From contig BMUD01000028.1 of NCBI GenBank assembly GCA_014650015.1, positions 1 to 64,000 of the forward strand: a stretch of DNA of 64,000 nucleotides, given 5' to 3'. The position numbers and the translations under genes were made by a program. Origin of the DNA: Streptomyces griseoloalbus (GTDB taxonomy: Bacteria > Actinomycetota > Actinomycetes > Streptomycetales > Streptomycetaceae). Shown piece by piece: positions 1 to 8,391 of this stretch; within the stretch, counting starts at the first letter, position 1; the number at the start of each line of letters is the position of its first letter. Under the pieces are notes generated by a model. It had not been told where the DNA came from and ran no database searches. It worked only from the letters and a program-made list of their open reading frames with translations.

Positions 1-126
1 ACGCCAGCCAGGCAGCGACCGAACCAGTGAACCTGAAACCACGTCAAACCGCCCTGACCTGCTAGTCAGCCACTCCCACGCAGCGGGGGAACCTCACTGG
101 GGTACGCCCACGAAGCCCTGGAGAAG

Positions 127-519
127 GTGTCTTTCGAAGAGCCCCGGCCGAGCTGGGTGGCCTTCTACGGGAGTGCCGAGCTGACCGCCATTACCGCGAT
201 CGTCCGGGACAGGATCGGAGACCCGGTCCGGGCTGAGGCCGCCTCCCACCGGGCTCTGGCCAGCATCCCCAAGCAGTTCCGCCGGAATCGCGCTCTGGCC
301 ACGGGACGGCTCTCCCTGGCCCAGCTCCACCAGCGGGACATCGATCAGGCGTGTGCCACCGCGTCCACGGTGTTCGACCTGATGGAGGGGTACCCCCTCC
401 CGGGCCGGATGCGCTCCCTGCTCGGTGACTTCTACCGGGACTTGATCACCCTTGCGCCGGACGCCGGGACCGCACGAGAGTGGGGAGACCGCTTCCGATC
501 CGAATGGAGCCGATCTTGA
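127..519 (+). pseudogene. C-terminal fragment of XRE-family TPR regulator
   Basis: This matches the C-terminal TPR-like half of the large Streptomyces family of XRE-type regulators. The signature PSWVAFYG..ELTAI is followed by helical repeats ending in a DLMEG..RSLLGDFYRDL block. Family members normally carry an N-terminal helix-turn-helix and about 400 residues; only about 130 remain. Recognisable coding continues upstream of the GTG to about position 97 (LGYAHEALEKV) but meets an in-frame TGA at 55-57, so the 5' part is missing or frameshifted. The 3' end overlaps the following GNAT gene by 16 bases, an arrangement common for these regulators and their partner genes. It may be translated from GTG 127, but it lacks the DNA-binding domain. 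Confidence 0.5.
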
Positions 520-1043
520 GTGCCGCTGATCTGGTCGTCCGCCGCTACACGCATGGCGACCTGCCGCAGATCCGCCAGACGCTGATCGACATCCATGCGG
601 ACGCCTACGCGGATGCGATGGATGACGAGTTCAACCAGCGCTTCCCCTGGTTCGTCGACCACTGGGGCGGCAACGCGGACTTCGACTGCGTAATCGCCTG
701 GGGTGGCGACGAGGCGACGGCCTTCGCGTACGGCGCCCCGGCAGCCCCGGAGCGCGAGTGGTGGCGCGAACATGTGAAACCTGCCCCCGAGAAGTCCCGG
801 ACCTTCTCCTATTCGGAACTGGCAGTGCGGAAGAAGTATCGGAAGATGGGCATGGCTGAGCTGGTAAGCCGAGCTCTGCTGGGCGGGAGGGACGAGGACC
901 TCGCGGTCCTGCTCGTCGACACGGAGCACCCCAAGGTCCAGGAACTGTACGAGTCCTGGGGCTTCCGGAAGGTCGGTGAACGCCAGCCGTTCCCGGACTC
1001 CCCGGTGTATGCGGTCATGCTGGCCGAGCTGCCGCTGAAGTAG
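504..1043 (+). CDS. GNAT family N-acetyltransferase
   Basis: The 179-residue product has the GNAT fold pattern. A beta-strand FSYSELAVRKKYRKMGMAEL matches motif A, where the acetyl-CoA pyrophosphate loop (normally Q/RxxGxG/A) appears as RKKYRKMGMA. A C-terminal motif B follows (LYESWGFRKVGE, typical of the Y-x-x-x-GF segment). It would acetylate an unknown small molecule or peptide in the cytoplasm. ATG 504 is chosen because it overlaps the stop of the upstream regulator fragment (TGA 517-519), suggesting translational coupling; there is no clear separate ribosome site. The substrate cannot be inferred from sequence. Confidence 0.8.
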   Translation: MEPILSAADLVVRRYTHGDLPQIRQTLIDIHADAYADAMDDEFNQRFPWFVDHWGGNADFDCVIAWGGDEATAFAYGAPAAPEREWWREHVKPAPEKSRTFSYSELAVRKKYRKMGMAELVSRALLGGRDEDLAVLLVDTEHPKVQELYESWGFRKVGERQPFPDSPVYAVMLAELPLK

Positions 1044-1178
1044 TGGAAACGGTGTTTGGGCGACACCACCGCGGCGGACTTCGTCATCGACCTGGATGAC
1101 TGACAACTGCCTTTCGGCCAACTGGGCCTGACGATACGCTGACCGCTCCTGTCGAGCCTGTAAGACCTGGAGGTCTGT

Positions 1179-1439
1179 ATGGCTGATCAGCCCCTCAAGG
1201 CGCATTTCGCCGAGACCGTGACCCTGCCCGACGGCCGGAGGGTTCGCGTCAGTGCCTACCCCGACGGAAGTATCCGATTCCGGGTGGACGGCCTGCCCTA
1301 CGTCCTCACCGAGGCGTACCTCAGCGGTAACCCCGAGAAGAACCAGGCGATCATGAAGATCTCCCCTGGCAAACAGGGCAGCAGTGCCTCGTACAACTAC
1401 ACGGAGTGGTTGGAGAGCAAGAACCAGAACCCCAGCTAG
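1179..1439 (+). CDS. small conserved-looking hypothetical protein
   Basis: This 86-residue acidic/neutral protein is preceded by a good ribosome site (CTGGAGG, 6-7 bases before ATG 1179) and followed closely by a strong hairpin terminator. Its composition and GC-rich third positions fit a real Streptomyces gene. The N-terminal half looks like a small beta-rich module (LPDGRRVRVSAYPDGSIRFRVDG). No catalytic motif, signal peptide or membrane segment is visible. It lies between the GNAT gene and the prophage remnant, so it may be a cargo or flanking accessory gene. Function unknown. Confidence 0.6.
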   Translation: MADQPLKAHFAETVTLPDGRRVRVSAYPDGSIRFRVDGLPYVLTEAYLSGNPEKNQAIMKISPGKQGSSASYNYTEWLESKNQNPS

Positions 1440-1448
1440 ACACACGAA

Positions 1449-1485
1449 AACGCCCCCGATCTCCACGAGGGAGACCGGGGGCGTT
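1449..1485. terminator. bidirectional rho-independent-type hairpin
   Basis: A 15-bp inverted repeat (1449-1463 and 1471-1485, one mismatch, 7-nt loop) lies ten bases after the small hypothetical gene and 40 bases beyond the end of the minus-strand endolysin remnant. It is positioned to terminate transcription from both sides. There is no long T-tract, as is usual in high-GC actinobacteria. Confidence 0.8.
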
Positions 1486-1526
1486 GGCGTTCTCGCCAGA
1501 GAGACACCACGGGTGGGGTACGAGAG

Positions 1527-1739
1527 TCAGATCTTCGGGACCTTGAGCTTGGCCCACGAAGTGGGTCCTGGAGGCCACTTGGCACTCGATCCGGTGAATC
1601 CGCAGGACCTCTGCCAGGCCTCGTACGAGTCCACGTCGGCCTGACCGAGCACCGGGCCCGGACCGACCTTGTACCTTCCGCAGCCGACGGCCACCAGGCG
1701 CTTGCCCATGGCCGTGAAGATGGGCGAGGACTTGCCCAT
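1527..1739 (-). pseudogene. phage endolysin C-terminal cell-wall-binding fragment
   Basis: The 70-residue minus-strand reading frame carries the pattern typical of the peptidoglycan-binding module at the C-terminus of actinophage endolysins: MGKRLVAVGCGRY..GPGP...AD..SYEAWQR.CGFTG..A.WPPG..SW.KLKVP to the stop. The catalytic amidase or peptidase domain, normally 150-250 residues upstream, is absent, and the frame abuts the recombinase remnant. It is best explained as a leftover of a lysis gene. Expression is doubtful because no ribosome site precedes ATG 1739. Confidence 0.6.
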
Positions 1740-1756
1740 CGCGGGACGAAGGCCCT

Positions 1757-3148
1757 GTGAAGGGCGAGAGCCGCCTGGAGCCCGACGAGTGCGACTGCGT
1801 CGGCGGATGTGTAGGCCTTCACGAGGCCGACGGCCTGCACCTGGCGGTGTCCCGGTTCGTGGCCACGCGGTCCTATGACACGACCGGCGGCGACCTGAAC
1901 GCTGCCGGATACCGCCGTAAGAGCGGTGCCCTGTGGGACTACGGATCCGTTCACAACCTTCTGAACTCGCGGGCCACTCTGGAAGCGGTCATCGTGCATC
2001 GCGGATCCCGGGACGTCGTCCTGGACAAGGCGGGGAGCCCCCGTTACGGGGCCGCCGTCGAGATCAAGCTGAAGCCGGTTCTCACCTCGCGGGAACTGGC
2101 GGCTCTTGCCGAGACGAAAGCACAGCGCCCTCGGCGTCGGACCCCGAAGACCTTCGTGTACACCCTGGGCGGTCGTATCGCGAGCCCGTGCGGTCTCGTG
2201 TACGTCGGGGCGGGGAAGTCCCGTCAGGGCGACCAGCACGGCCGCAGTCCCTTCAAGGCCATGCGCTGTAGCGGTGCCGGAAGCAAGATCCCTAAGGACA
2301 GGCGCTGCACCTGCCCGATCATCCGGGTAGAGCCGGTGGAGCGGGAGGCGTGGCGTCTCGTGCGGGAGTTCCTTGAGGACCCGGTGGAACTGGAGCGTCT
2401 GGCGACGGAGGCCCTGGCGAAGAGGACCGAGACCGGTGCCGACTTCGACAGCAGGCTGAAGGACCTGGGCAAGCGCATCGCCGAGCTGGAAGAGTCCATC
2501 GATCTCATGCTCATGGCCGCTACGCAGCAGGCGGCCTCCCGACGCCTGTCCCGGGCGGAGGCCGAGAAGTACGTCGCCAGGATGACCGCTCAGCCGAATG
2601 CCGATCTGGCGGACCTCCACAAACAGCGCATGGAGATCGAGAGCTGGAAAGAGACCAGCGTCGATGCCGAGGACACCGCGAAGCAGCTCGGCGCCCTGGC
2701 TGAGAAGGCGCGGGTCCGCCTTGCGGACAAGACGCTGGAGGAGCAGGCGGAGCTGTTCAATCTCCTGCGCGCCGAGATCGTGATCCTGGGCGAGGTGCCG
2801 TCGCGCCCGTCGGGACGCCCCTGCCGGGCGATGGCGTTCTTCGTCGAGCGCGGCCTGGACGTTCCGCTTCTCACGGATGTGGCGTGGGCGAAGGTGGAGG
2901 ACATCGTGCCCAGGTTCTCGCCGCGTTACTCGTCGCGGGATGTACTGGCGGCCTTCCTGGAGAAGGCCCGCACCGGCGTGCCCTGGCGCGATCTGGGGAC
3001 TTCAGTGCCCTACACGACCCTGATGAACCACTGGGTCAAGTGGGGGGCGACTGGTGGCCTGGAAGCCGTGATGGGGCGATTGGCCGGCTTTCCCGGGACG
3101 GCGCTGCCGGACCCGACAAGGTGGCGTTGCAGGTACGGTGCACGGTGA
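1757..3148 (+). pseudogene. large serine recombinase, catalytic domain missing
   Basis: The 463-residue frame resembles the C-terminal two thirds of a large serine recombinase (phage integrase). It has a recombinase-domain segment (LNAAGYRRKSGALWDYGSVHNLLNS) followed by a partly degenerate zinc-ribbon region with Cys residues near 169-206. A long coiled coil of about 60 residues begins at about 232 (DFDSRLKDLGKRIAELEES), and the C-terminal insertion-type tail follows. The N-terminal resolvase domain with its nucleophilic serine (about 140 residues) is absent, so it cannot catalyse recombination. The first ~30 residues may be fusion sequence from the deletion junction. It could still bind DNA if expressed. 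Confidence 0.65.
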
Positions 3149-3290
3149 TGCCGGAGCTGTTGCTGACGGAGCCCTCGGCACCGGATGGCAACGGTGCCCT
3201 TGCCTCCATCGACGGTTCAAACGGTGGCGAGATCCGGAACCGTACGGGATCACCGGATGACAGGGAGTCACCGGATAGAGTGGCAGGGCG

Positions 3291-4199
3291 ATGACCACTG
3301 ATTCCTCTTTCGCCGGGCGCATGGACCGCGCCCTGGCGAGCCTGCGCGGACTGTCGGTGGGGGACGCGCTCGGCTCGCAGTTCTTCGTGCCGGTGAACTA
3401 CCCGCTGCTCAAGCGCCGCGAACTGCCTCCCGCACCCTGGCAGTGGACCGACGACACGGAGATGGCGTGCTCCGTCGTCGCCGTCCTGGCCACGCATCAC
3501 CGGATCGACCAGGAGGCCCTCGCCCAGTCCTTCGCCCGGCATCAGGACTTCGACCGGGGGTACGGCCCCGCGGTCGGCCGGCTGCTGCGACTGGTCCGTG
3601 AGGGCGGTGACTGGCGCGAGCTCGCCGCCGCGCTCTTCAACGGACAGGGGTCATGGGGCAACGGCGCCGCGATGCGGATCGCGCCGCTCGGCGCCTGGTA
3701 CGCGGACGACCCCGAGCAGGCCTCCCACCAGGCCGAGATCTCCGCCTACCCCACCCACCAGCATCGCGAGGCCGTGGTCGGTGCCATGGCCGTCGCCGCG
3801 GCAGCCGCGCTCGCCGCCGCCCCCGGTGGGCCGCCCGGTGCGGACGCCCTCCTCGGGGGTGTCATCGCGCTCGTGCCCGCGAGGAGCGCGGTCGGTGCCG
3901 GGCTGCGCCGGGCCCGGGACATGCTGGACTACGCAGACGCGGCCACCGTCGCGGCCGTGCTCGGCTGCGGACGGCGCACCACGGCGCATGACACCGTGCC
4001 CTTCGCGCTCTGGTCGGCAGCCCGGGCCCTCGGCGACTACGAACGGGCCTTCTGGACCACGGCGCAGGTGGGCGGGGACGTCGACACGACCTGCGCGATC
4101 GTGGGCGGGGTGGTCGCGGCCGGTAAGGCGGGGTCGCCGCCCGCCGAGTGGGCCGACCGGGTCGAGCCGCTGCCTGACTGGATGCCGACCGCGGTCTGA
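3291..4199 (+). CDS. ADP-ribosylglycohydrolase family protein
   Basis: The 302-residue protein belongs to the ADP-ribosylglycohydrolase (DraG/ARH-like) family. These enzymes hydrolyse ADP-ribose from proteins or small molecules using two metal ions. Metal-binding motifs are intact: WTDDTEMA at about 51-58, and GGDVDTTCAI near 262-271 (the family GxDxDT signature). GNGAAMRIAPLGAW in the middle matches the conserved GNGAxMRxxPLG segment. Length matches the family. It is probably cytosolic and monocistronic; the upstream stretch 3149-3290 has short direct repeats of ACCGGAT but no clear promoter. Its target is not predictable. It directly follows the recombinase remnant. Confidence 0.9.
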   Translation: MTTDSSFAGRMDRALASLRGLSVGDALGSQFFVPVNYPLLKRRELPPAPWQWTDDTEMACSVVAVLATHHRIDQEALAQSFARHQDFDRGYGPAVGRLLRLVREGGDWRELAAALFNGQGSWGNGAAMRIAPLGAWYADDPEQASHQAEISAYPTHQHREAVVGAMAVAAAAALAAAPGGPPGADALLGGVIALVPARSAVGAGLRRARDMLDYADAATVAAVLGCGRRTTAHDTVPFALWSAARALGDYERAFWTTAQVGGDVDTTCAIVGGVVAAGKAGSPPAEWADRVEPLPDWMPTAV

Positions 4200-4370
4200 G
4201 CTCGTCGTTCAAGGTTCCGGTCCGAAGAACCGGCGAGCGGCACCACGCCACGATGTCGGACGCGTCCTGGCGGCGGGGCATACGCCCGCCCAGCGCACCA
4301 CAAGTCAGGAACAGAGCCACGCCGCACTGCATGACGCCACAGCTCAGCCCGCCCAGACGCATGGGCAAGA

Positions 4371-4403
4371 TGAGCACATGCTCAACATGAGCACATGCTC
4401 AAC
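4371..4403 (+). promoter_or_regulatory. tandem palindromes GAGCA-CA-TGCTC overlapping a start codon
   Basis: Two copies of TGAGCACATGCTCAAC occur at 4371-4386 and 4388-4403 with a 17-bp period. Each contains a 5-bp-arm palindrome (GAGCA CA TGCTC). The ATG of the next gene (4395) is inside the second copy. The arrangement resembles an operator pair or a site for translational control. No ribosome site is visible. Confidence 0.4.
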
Positions 4404-4871
4404 GACGACAACGCGGGCTTCACTCTTCCGCGGGGAGCGTCGGGCTTCTTCCGCCCGAAGGACGGCCCGCTTCCCGAGACCGATCTTTCAACCTTTCGCA
4501 CCGCGGTGTACGCAGCCGCCCGCGCTGTCGGAGGCAAGGTGGGTGAGCTGGAGGATCAGGCGTATCCGCGCACGTTTCACACCGCGACGGTCTTGGACGA
4601 CACAGGCGAGTGCGTCATCCTGTGTCACGCCTACCACCCCTGGATCGCATTCGCTCAGGAACGCCGGGACTGGTACACCGAGGAGTTCCTGGCACCGCCA
4701 CCTTGGGCCCACACCTTCGGTGACCTGGGATTCACAGTGCTGAATCGGGCCCAGCTCACTATGCCCCTCTCGGATGTCGACACCTCGGTCCTGACCCGGG
4801 TCGAGTGGCGCGCGGTTCGCGCCTACCGCATCACCACGTTGGGCGGAGTGCTCTTCAACTCCTGGGACTGA
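4395..4871 (+). CDS. conserved hypothetical protein
   Basis: The 158-residue protein shows typical Streptomyces codon use and no membrane or signal segments. Features seen are an aromatic-rich centre (CHAYHPWIAFAQERRDWYTEEFLAPPPWAHTF) and a C-terminal strand-rich region (YRITTLGGVLFNSWD). I do not recognise the family. Start choice is uncertain: ATG 4395 gives a natural beginning but has no ribosome site and lies inside the second of two palindromic repeats, so a leaderless transcript or regulation at the start is possible. It stands alone between the ADP-ribosylglycohydrolase gene and the convergent MFS gene. Confidence 0.65.
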   Translation: MLNDDNAGFTLPRGASGFFRPKDGPLPETDLSTFRTAVYAAARAVGGKVGELEDQAYPRTFHTATVLDDTGECVILCHAYHPWIAFAQERRDWYTEEFLAPPPWAHTFGDLGFTVLNRAQLTMPLSDVDTSVLTRVEWRAVRAYRITTLGGVLFNSWD

Positions 4872-4973
4872 CGAGAGATGGCCGTCAGACGACAGACTGA
4901 TGCCGGCATCGAGAACTCTCTGTGTATCCCGGGAACTCTCCGTAACCGGCCGCTCGTTGTCGAAGCAGCCACT

Positions 4974-4996
4974 GTGTGAGGCATGAGGCCTCACAC
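4974..4996. terminator. hairpin after hypothetical gene
   Basis: A 9-bp perfect inverted repeat (GTGTGAGGC at 4974-4982, GCCTCACAC at 4988-4996, 5-nt loop) lies about 100 bases after the stop of the plus-strand gene. The rest of 4872-5181 holds no supported gene. Confidence 0.5.
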
Positions 4997-5117
4997 GTGT
5001 AGAGGGCGGCGTGCCAGAGCGTCGTCGGGAGGGGAGGGGGGTGATCGTGAAAAGGCTGTTCTTCGTTCCGCTCGCCCTGGGAGCCGTGGTGCTGCGGCTC
5101 GCGGGTCGGCCCGGCGC

Positions 5118-5150
5118 TTCCCGGCCGACGCCCGTGACGTCGGCCGGGAA
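5118..5150 (-). terminator. terminator of MFS exporter gene
   Basis: A perfect 13-bp inverted repeat (5118-5130 and 5138-5150, 7-nt loop) lies 32 bases beyond the stop of the minus-strand transporter. It is a strong GC-rich hairpin. Confidence 0.75.
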
Positions 5151-5181
5151 ACTGCCGGGCCGGATCCGCGGTGCCTCCTTC

Positions 5182-6729
5182 TCAGCCGATGCCGGGGCCG
5201 GCCGAGCCGGACAGCGCCTCCAGGTCGCTCTTGCGGACCCGGATGACCAACCAAGCGGTGGCCAGAGCGAGAACGGCCATCGCGGCAGCCGGGATGAAGG
5301 CCGTCGAGATGCCCTGTGCGAGCACCTCGTGGCCCCAGGGGGCGGGCAGTTGGTGCGTCTGGGCGAATTCCGCCTTCTGCTCCGGCGTCCCCTCGGCGAG
5401 GAAGTTCGCCATCTGCTTCTCGCCCTCGTCCCGGCCGGCCGTGCCGAACACCGTCGTCAGGAGGGCCAGGCCCACCGACCCGCCCACCTGCTGGGTCGCG
5501 TTGAGCAGGCCGGACGCCGCGCCGGCCTCGTGCTGGGCCACCCCGGAGACCGCGGTGAGCGTCAGCGTCACGAAGTTCAGGCCCATACCGAAGCCGAAGA
5601 TCAGCATCGGGCCGAGGATGCCGCTGACATAGGAGCTGTCGGAGCTGATCAGCGCCTGCCAGGCCAGTCCGGTCGCGGCCAGCGCCGAACCGATGAGCAT
5701 GAACGGCTTGGGGCCGAAGACGGGGAGGAACCGCTGCGACAGGCCCGCCCCGAGTGCGATCACCACCGTCACCGGCAGGAAGGCGAGACCGGCCTCGATC
5801 GGGCTGTATCCGAGCACGTTCTGCACGAAGAGAACGATGTAGAAGAACATGCCGAACATCGCCGCGGCCAGGCTGAGCATGATCACATACGTGCCCGAGC
5901 GGTTGCGGTCGGCGAACATCCGCAGCGGGGTGATCGGTTCCTTGGCCCGGGACTCGATCAGCGCGAAGGCCACCAGCAGGACCACGGCCGCCACGAAGGA
6001 GCCGATGGTCAGACTGTCCCGCCAGCCCTCCTCCGCCGCGCGGATGAAGCCGTAGACGAGGGAGGCCATACCGGCCGTCGAGGTCACCGCACCCGCGATG
6101 TCGAAACGGCCGGTGTGCCGCTCGGACTCGTTGATGTACATCGGCGTGAGGACGGCGATCAGCAGGCCGATCGGCACATTGACGAAGAGCACCCACCGCC
6201 AGTCGAGCCACTCCGTGAGCATGCCGCCGGCGAGCAGGCCGATGGCGCCGCCGCCCGCGGAGACCGCCGCGAAGACACCGAAGGCCCGATTGCGCTCGGG
6301 TCCCTCGGGGAACGTGGTGGTGATGAGCGCCAGCGAGGTGGGCGACGCGATCGCACCGCCCACGCCCTGCAGTACGCGCGCGGCCAGCAACTGCCACGGC
6401 TCCTGGGCGAACCCGCCGAGCAGCGAGGCGAGGGTGAACAGCAGGATGCCGGTCATGAAGACACGGCGGCGGCCGAGGATGTCGCCCGCCCGGCCGCCGA
6501 GCAGCAGCAGGCCACCGAAGGTCAGGGTGTACGCGCTGACCACCCAGGTGAGGTCGGTGGTGCTGAACTCGAGAGCGTTCTGGATGTGCGGCAGCGCGAT
6601 GTTCACAATCGTCGCGTCGAGTACCACCATGAGTTGGCAGGCCGCGATGACGGTGAGCGCGATGCCGGGATGTCCGTCCCGGCGGGCCGCACCTGGCTTC
6701 CGGTCCTGAATCAAAGAAGAGGTTGTCAC
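5182..6729 (-). CDS. DHA2-family MFS drug exporter (EmrB/QacA type)
   Basis: The 515-residue integral membrane protein belongs to the 14-helix DHA2 group of the major facilitator superfamily, proton-coupled exporters of drugs and secondary metabolites. Seen: first helix with the LDATIVNIALPHIQ motif, motif A GGRAGDILGRRRVF after helix 2, motif C-like GGGAIGLLAGGML in helix 5, and about 14 hydrophobic segments. Start is GTG 6729, preceded by a GGGGGA ribosome site. It is divergent from a TetR gene, and two near-identical palindromes lie between them, so the exporter is very probably repressed by that TetR protein and induced by a ligand. The substrate is unknown. Confidence 0.92.
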   Translation of the reverse strand: MTTSSLIQDRKPGAARRDGHPGIALTVIAACQLMVVLDATIVNIALPHIQNALEFSTTDLTWVVSAYTLTFGGLLLLGGRAGDILGRRRVFMTGILLFTLASLLGGFAQEPWQLLAARVLQGVGGAIASPTSLALITTTFPEGPERNRAFGVFAAVSAGGGAIGLLAGGMLTEWLDWRWVLFVNVPIGLLIAVLTPMYINESERHTGRFDIAGAVTSTAGMASLVYGFIRAAEEGWRDSLTIGSFVAAVVLLVAFALIESRAKEPITPLRMFADRNRSGTYVIMLSLAAAMFGMFFYIVLFVQNVLGYSPIEAGLAFLPVTVVIALGAGLSQRFLPVFGPKPFMLIGSALAATGLAWQALISSDSSYVSGILGPMLIFGFGMGLNFVTLTLTAVSGVAQHEAGAASGLLNATQQVGGSVGLALLTTVFGTAGRDEGEKQMANFLAEGTPEQKAEFAQTHQLPAPWGHEVLAQGISTAFIPAAAMAVLALATAWLVIRVRKSDLEALSGSAGPGIG

Positions 6730-6752
6730 TATGGGTCCCCCACGAGTGCGTC

Positions 6753-6772
6753 AGTGAACGCTCGCGTTCACT
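6753..6772. promoter_or_regulatory. TetR operator, copy 1
   Basis: The 20-bp palindrome AGTGAACGC-TC-GCGTTCACT lies 24 bases upstream of the exporter start codon. It extends to 22 bp with flanking C and G. Size and symmetry are typical of TetR-family operators. Confidence 0.85.
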
Positions 6773-6799
6773 GTTGCGTCAACGGTATGAGTCCCCGAC

Positions 6800-6819
6800 A
6801 GTGAACGCAAGCGTTCACT
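6800..6819. promoter_or_regulatory. TetR operator, copy 2
   Basis: The 20-bp palindrome AGTGAACGC-AA-GCGTTCACT has arms identical to the first copy and lies 47 bp away, closer to the regulator gene. The pair would allow repression of the exporter and autorepression of the regulator. Confidence 0.85.
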
Positions 6820-6916
6820 TAATGTGGCGTCGCTCGGTGCGTCCCCCTCAGTCGCCGCGCGGCGCGTGCCACATCCCCGGAAATGCCCGCTTCCACTGCT
6901 CGTTGGAGAGAGTCAG

Positions 6917-7540
6917 ATGGTTACTTCGAGCTGGGTGGCCGCCCAGGCTCAGACGGCCGCTTCCCGTCGCCGCGGTGCCGTGCTGGAACGCGCGATCCTC
7001 GATGCCGCCCTGGAGCAGCTCAGCACGGTCGGCTGGAGCGGCCTGACGATGGAGGGCGTCGCCGCGGCGGCCCAGACAGGAAAGGCCGCCGTCTACCGGC
7101 GCTGGCCGTCCAAGGAAGATCTGGTCGCGGATGCCCTGAGGGCCGGACTGCCGCGTTTCGACGCGGTACCGGACCTCGGGGGCGTGCGTGAGGATCTGCT
7201 GTACCTGTGCCGGCGGGCGCGCGACGCGATGTTCTCGCCGTCGGGATCCGCCGTGCGTTCGGTGATTTACGAATGTGATGCCGCGCAGGCGGAGAGCTTC
7301 CATGCCGTCATCTTCGAGGGTGTCGTGGAACCGACCATCAAGATGCTGCGCGAGGTGATTGAGCGGGGAATCGAGCGGGGAGAGGTGCGTGCCGACGCGG
7401 CGAACGGATATGTCTTCGACGCCATCCCGGCGATGATGATGTACCGCTCCAAGATGTGCGGCAGTGAATGGCTGGATGTCGATCTGGAGGAAATGATCGA
7501 CCAGTTGATGGTTCCGCTGCTGCGGCAGGGCGGCTCCTGA
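6917..7540 (+). CDS. TetR-family transcriptional repressor
   Basis: The 207-residue protein has an N-terminal TetR helix-turn-helix at about 25-70 ([43 protein letters not shown], with conserved [15 protein letters not shown] recognition region) and a C-terminal ligand-binding and dimerisation domain of TetR_C type. ATG 6917 is preferred over the upstream extension because GGAGAG stands 6 bases before it; an upstream in-frame start would place codons through the operator region. It is divergent from the DHA2 exporter with two shared operators, so it is the likely local repressor and autoregulator. Confidence 0.92.
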   Translation: MVTSSWVAAQAQTAASRRRGAVLERAILDAALEQLSTVGWSGLTMEGVAAAAQTGKAAVYRRWPSKEDLVADALRAGLPRFDAVPDLGGVREDLLYLCRRARDAMFSPSGSAVRSVIYECDAAQAESFHAVIFEGVVEPTIKMLREVIERGIERGEVRADAANGYVFDAIPAMMMYRSKMCGSEWLDVDLEEMIDQLMVPLLRQGGS

Positions 7541-7622
7541 TCGGAGAGCGGGGGAGACGCCGACGTCACTCGGGGAACCGGGGTGTTGCGGGTCGTTCCC
7601 GGCGGCGTACGCTAAGGGCGCC

Positions 7623-8324
7623 ATGCCGTACGAACCACCTACTCACACCGTCGAGCGCTCCCTTCGCGCCACGACCGGGGCGAAGATCATTGCAGGTGTC
7701 GACGAGGTGGGGCGCGGCGCGTGGGCCGGCCCTGTCACCGTCTGCGCGGCGATCACCGGACTGCGCCGGCCCCCGGACGGTCTCACCGACTCCAAGCTCC
7801 TCACCGTCAAACGGCGCACCGCGCTCGCCGAGGTGCTCGAGGGCTGGGTGACGTCCTACGCCCTGGGGCACGCCTCTCCCGAGGAGATCGACGACCTGGG
7901 GATGACGGCAGCCCTGCGGCTGGCGGCGGTGCGTGCGCTGGAGGAACTGCCGGTCCGTCCGGACGCGGTGATACTCGACGGCAAGCACGACTACCTCGGA
8001 ACCCCCTGGAAGGTCCGCACGGTGATCAAGGGCGATCAGTCGTGCGTGGCCGTCGCGGCGGCCTCGGTGATCGCCAAGGTCCGGCGCGACAAAATGATGG
8101 CCGAACTGGGCATCGACCATGCAGACTTCGGTTTCGCGGACAACGCCGGGTATCCGTCTCCCGTGCACAAGGCCGCACTGGAGGTCCGGGGACCCACTCC
8201 GTACCACCGGTTGTCGTGGGCGTATCTTGATGCGCTGCCCCAGTGGCGGCACCTCAAGAAGGTCCGCAGCTGGACGGACGCGCGCGTTCCGGAAATCGAG
8301 GGTCAGCTCGGCTTCGACTTCTGA
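7623..8324 (+). CDS. rnhB: ribonuclease HII
   Basis: The 233-residue enzyme cleaves the RNA strand of RNA-DNA hybrids and starts removal of misincorporated ribonucleotides. Catalytic motifs are intact: [13 protein letters not shown] (Asp27 and Glu28), [15 protein letters not shown] carrying the third acidic residue, the [10 protein letters not shown] segment, and a fourth acid in the C-terminal half. ATG 7623 gives the normal length for actinobacterial RNase HII. It is followed after 67 bases by a conserved proline-rich protein gene and may be transcribed with it. Confidence 0.96.
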   Translation: MPYEPPTHTVERSLRATTGAKIIAGVDEVGRGAWAGPVTVCAAITGLRRPPDGLTDSKLLTVKRRTALAEVLEGWVTSYALGHASPEEIDDLGMTAALRLAAVRALEELPVRPDAVILDGKHDYLGTPWKVRTVIKGDQSCVAVAAASVIAKVRRDKMMAELGIDHADFGFADNAGYPSPVHKAALEVRGPTPYHRLSWAYLDALPQWRHLKKVRSWTDARVPEIEGQLGFDF

Positions 8325-8391
8325 CGAACCGCTCGCACTCATGTGCCACCCGCCGGTGCGAGCCGTACCAGTGTTTGATAAAAATCAGCTC

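Larger units (their letters stand above)
1500..3150. mobile_element. degenerate prophage / integrative element remnant
   Basis: Two phage-type gene fragments lie back to back: an endolysin C-terminus on the minus strand and a serine recombinase without its catalytic domain on the plus strand. Their missing 5' parts face each other at about 1740-1757, so a single internal deletion removing the body of a prophage would explain both truncations. Attachment sites could not be identified with confidence. The borders given are approximate. Confidence 0.55.

Noticed and set aside
5011-6804. 597-residue plus-strand frame over the MFS exporter
   Set aside because: Hydrophilic Arg/Glu-rich antisense of a membrane protein gene; it also crosses the operator region.
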